A stretch of DNA of 64,000 nt from Amaurobius ferox (Eukaryota > Arthropoda > Arachnida > Araneae > Amaurobiidae). How positions within the stretch are numbered: the first letter of the stretch is position 1; each line of letters starts with the position of its first letter. The notes beneath the pieces are model-generated. The model did not search any database. It was not told the DNA's origin and worked only from the letters and a program-made list of their open reading frames with translations. Below are positions 61,105 to 64,000 of the stretch, one piece after another. The stretch is taken from contig OX578136.1 in NCBI GenBank assembly GCA_951213105.1, positions 71,216,230 to 71,280,229 on the forward strand, read 5' to 3'. The translations under genes and the position numbers were made by a program.

Positions 61105-61436
61105 TACAAAAGAAATAGAAAATTGAAGAATGACAATGTATCAAAATTTCGCCGGGGGGGATTGTGATCCCTACTTCCCGGTTTAGCCAGCTACATGTCA
61201 TGACGACACTCCCGGAAGCGGATACAATGTAGCAAACCTAGTACATATACTAAAACTAAAAATGTATAAAAGTTGAAAGACCAATACGGGCTTTACACCT
61301 AAACCTAAACAACGAGATTTACAACATACAAACAGAAACTTAAAATACATTGTAAATATCAAATATCTTACACCAATATCAAGATAAACACCAATATCAA
61401 GATAATTTCTTTTTCTATTTCTTTTGTAGTATATAA
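61105..61436 (-). mobile_element. Naiad E5: 3' end fragment in inverted arrangement
   Basis: It abuts the (TA)n array with ACTACAAAAGAAATAG, holds the conserved hairpin block at 61151-61220 and then non-coding leader-like DNA. The far side ends in CTATTTCTTTTGTAGT followed by TATATA, an exact 20-bp-scale mirror of its start, so a very short second copy lies inverted at the right. The 3' terminus TTTCTTTTGTA is shared with E3. Confidence 0.6.
61151..61220 (-). ncRNA. Conserved 3'-UTR hairpin block, Naiad E5
   Basis: In the sense direction: CTTCCGGGAGTGTC, TAGC-TG-GCTA-type hairpin, AACCGGGAAG, then TAGGGA-TCACAATC-CCCCCC. The loop is the same as in E3; the A-loop-flanking pair is lost, so this stem is weaker unless GGGAT-CACA-ATCCC is used. 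Confidence 0.55.
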
Positions 61437-61516
61437 ATGTACTTGTTTGAGCAGCTTTGCGCCTTTGGGTATATTTTCATGAGATTGTTTTAGATGGGGT
61501 TAATAGATATATCCAT

Positions 61517-61534
61517 CTCTCTCTCTCTCTCTCA

Positions 61535-61592
<58 letters not shown>

Positions 61593-61596
61593 TAGA
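61517..61596 (+). repeat. Compound (TC)n(TA)n microsatellite
   Basis: CT repeats to about 61552 pass directly into TA repeats to about 61595. Confidence 0.95.
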
Positions 61597-61654
61597 GAGA
61601 TATAGATATATTAACAATATAGTATATATCAAAACTACAAATTGATTTTAAAGC

Positions 61655-61860
61655 TTTAAAATGGAGCACTTTATATTCTGGAATGCTTAAGACTTTGAGA
61701 CCTTCAATTGGACTTAATTATCATCTGCCTCCATAACGGTCTTTAACGCGTGTCTGATGTAAGACACCCATTTTTTTTTACAGAAGTGTACTTATGAATA
61801 CATTTTAACTCGAGTAATTTATTCAAAAGTAGGAAAACGGAATTTTAGAAACTTCGGGAG
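61655..61860 (+). repeat. Dispersed repeat family F3, copy 6
   Basis: GAGCACTTTATATTCTGGAATG, TTTGAGACCTTCAATTGGA and CCTCCATAACGGTCTTTAA follow copy 5 closely. Confidence 0.55.
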
Positions 61861-61989
61861 TGGTGTACTCTGTAAAATATTAATGTTACAGTGTGTAATT
61901 TATGAAGTTTAAAATGTGACATTGCGCACAATCAATAATATGCTAATTACAACGTAAAGTGCAGCGAAGGTAAATTTAAGTAATAATAC

Positions 61990-62537
61990 GTACATTTCAA
62001 AAATATTTAGATTTCCTCCTTCACTGCGAATAAGCATAGACCTGAATGGTAAAATATGTACTAGATTATGCCAACTAAATGGAAAACGCAAAAACAACAT
62101 AACTTAATAAATGTCAATACAGGTAACTTGACATCTTTTATAAGTGACAAGCCACCGTTTTAATTTTTCTTATGCCTCCAGTGTTCTAAAGTGCTCTTCA
62201 ACTTTCGATTTAGAATTGTTTGAAAATTTCCATATCAATAAAAATTCCCGTAATCTGTTTCAAGAATTTTTAAGAATATCATGTATGTCCAAGGCATGCC
62301 ATGAAAAGTTTTGCCAAATTTTTATTTCTCTGTTTCTCTATTTTTTTTTTTTTTTTTGCTCCAGGCGTTCATTTCATATACTTTTCCTTTATTTCAATTT
62401 TCTTGTTTTCATGCTTCTATAGTGGGTTCTAGCGTTTTATTATTTTATATTTTTTCGGCATAATCCAACTGTCATGAGCGTTCGGGTCTAGGCTTAATCG
62501 CACTAGAGAAGGAAATCTAAATGCTTTTGAAACGTAC
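61990..62537. mobile_element. MITE family with GTACATTT ends, copy C (57-bp inverted repeats)
   Basis: 61990-62046 and 62481-62537 are inverted repeats of 57 bp with about ten mismatches (outer GTAC(A/G)TTTCAAAA, inner TAGACC(T/C)GAA). The 548-bp element carries no coding frame of note. Internal text and ends relate it to copy A at 53549-54182. Confidence 0.7.
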
Positions 62538-63404
62538 GGCTGCTTACATAACTTTATTTCTGCTTTATTTTAAGTTGTAATTAATCCATTATTAATTTCT
62601 GAAATATTCATCAAATATTTTTGAAAAAGTGATAATTTTTTAAAAGGGATAACTCTTTTAAGGCGTCCTTAAAGAAAGCAGATAATATAAGCAAAATAAG
62701 CGAATTAGTTACTAAATTTGCATATATCTGCTTTTCTAAGGAAATACAGAAAATGTTATTCTTACAAGCAGCAGTTTTAATTTTGTAATATTAAACAAGG
62801 GATTATATTTTAGTTTCTACGGTACAGTCAAACATATAAATAAAAAATAATACAAAAAGATTCAAATTCCTACTCAAATACGATGCCTAACTCTTGGATC
62901 ACTCAAACAAACCTCTGCCAACAGAATCCATTCTTGCTTTGGTAGCTGTGGTTGCACTGTCTTTTGTGCTGAAGTAAGACTTTGTTACCTTTTAAACCAT
63001 TTCACACAATTAATTTGTTATATTCTGTATCTATTGAAGCTTTCCAGCTTCAACAGTTAGTACAGTCGTAAAAGCAGATATGTATAGTTTCTGTGTATGA
63101 AAGATATATTTCATACATTTTAAATCATGAATGGGAGTAAATCAGAATATTTTTGCTCAACATAATCAAGTGTCCTATAAAAAGATCTATAATAAGTAAT
63201 TCAGAATCGATTTTTTACACATACATTATATATTATATGTTTAATAATATGATTAGAAAAATTCAATTAAAACCTGTTTTAATCTGTATATTTTAAAGAA
63301 AACAATAGATTTCATTTCAAACTTTAAAATATTTTTATCGATCCTATTGATTTTTAAATTAACTATTGTCATATTAAAACGCACACCTAAAACTAAGAAC
63401 TTTG
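62538..63404. other. Stretch without recognisable gene
   Basis: Near 62755-62780 TTCTTACAAGCAGCAGTTTTAAT resembles the start of the 420-bp unit at 47.5 kb (key part ACAAGCAGCAGTTT). Otherwise nothing is seen. Confidence 0.45.
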
Positions 63405-63660
63405 CGATGGTGCAATTTATAAACTGGACTCCTCATTTTTTTTCTTTACTTTTAATGAAATTTTTCTTTTTGTCACAACTTTCTCTTCCATATATTATTT
63501 CCCAGGAAGAAAAATCATTCATATAAACAGTTCTGTATTTCAGCTATGTGAATCTATGATGCACTTAAAATGCATTTATGAGATGCATATTACATATTCA
63601 TCGAACTATTTTTCAGTGTCTGACATAAAAAATATTTCTCCAGTAAAAGTGCTCAGATGT
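63405..63660 (+). repeat. Dispersed repeat family F3, copy 7
   Basis: ATGGTGCAATTTATAAACTGG, TTTTCTTTTTGTCACAAC, AATCTATGATGCACTTAAAA, ATTACATATTCATCGAAC and TTTTTCAGTGTCTGACATAA keep the F3 order up to its 3' part. Confidence 0.6.
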
Positions 63661-64000
63661 ATTATTTTCTTGGGAACATTGTACACAAGAAAACACAAAT
63701 CTTTGAAGGTATTTTGCGTTCTACCATTTGTAATACATACGCTTTTATTGCATGTGTAATCTGTAAGTGAGGTACTGAAAGGAGCATGGAGTTTAAATAA
63801 GCTATAATTCAAAAAGAGAAAATGCATTGTTACAGAAAAAGAATAGCATTTTCTGAAATACGGGAAGAAAGCAGAAATAATTTCAGAGAATAGTTTTCGC
63901 AAATTACCAAATGAATGTGGAATATGTGCTCGTATGCTATTACTGGATTCTCAGGATTATCTGACGGTGAGTAAAATTATATCTGCGTGTGTGAAAAAGA
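63661..64000. other. Window end, nothing recognised
   Basis: Short frames only, the longest on the minus strand (63606-63902), overlapping the F3 copy and without known motifs. Confidence 0.45.

Overview
The window looks like repeat-rich, AT-rich invertebrate nuclear DNA, most likely from an arthropod and plausibly a spider or other chelicerate. The evidence is indirect: Penelope-like retroelements with an N-terminal GIY-YIG endonuclease and a CxC motif (the Naiad type, known to be abundant in spiders), relics of Ty3/gypsy, Tc1/mariner, hAT and Mutator-like transposons of arthropod style, tRNA-related SINEs, and long (TA)n arrays. I found no complete host protein-coding gene, rRNA, functional tRNA or CRISPR array. 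One short reading frame near 23.1 kb might be a terminal exon, and a cysteine-rich frame near 5 kb resembles the C-terminus of integrase-derived KRBA2-like proteins.

Layout. 0-9.6 kb: tRNA-related SINE pieces, two repeat families called here F1 (ends in hairpins) and F2, and the cysteine-rich fragment. 9.6-13.3 kb: a dead Mutator-like (MULE) element with 26-bp terminal inverted repeats, whose 3' part is a tandem array carrying diverged copies of the transposase C-terminus. 13.3-18.1 kb: repeats and a decayed Tc1-like transposase. 18.3-22 kb: SINEs around a minus-strand gypsy relic with both LTRs. 22-27 kb: mostly unremarkable. 27.1-33.9 kb: a nearly intact 3.5-kb Naiad on the minus strand, flanked exactly by 1,607-bp direct repeats. 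34-38 kb: repeat fragments and a 157-168-bp satellite. 38.2-46.7 kb: three head-to-head inverted Naiad dimers from three families, alternating with (TA)n arrays. 47-57 kb: tandem repeats, an F1 copy split by a 2.65-kb hAT-type element with an 8-bp target duplication, a MITE family and a 1.75-kb tandem duplication. 57-64 kb: dispersed family F3, another F1 copy, a mariner relic and a fifth Naiad 3' end sharing one (TA)n array, and a 57-bp-TIR MITE.

The most interesting signal is the Naiad set. All five families share a roughly 70-nt block in the 3' untranslated region that can fold into two adjacent hairpins; the paired bases vary between families while one 8-nt loop (TCRCMATC) is kept. All five 3' ends are associated with TA-rich sequence. 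Three inverted dimers in a row share their (TA)n arrays tail to tail. This fits microsatellite-directed insertion that yields inverted dimers, with the conserved block a candidate recognition structure for the reverse transcriptase. All element calls come from reading motifs and repeats by eye; no alignment or database search was run.
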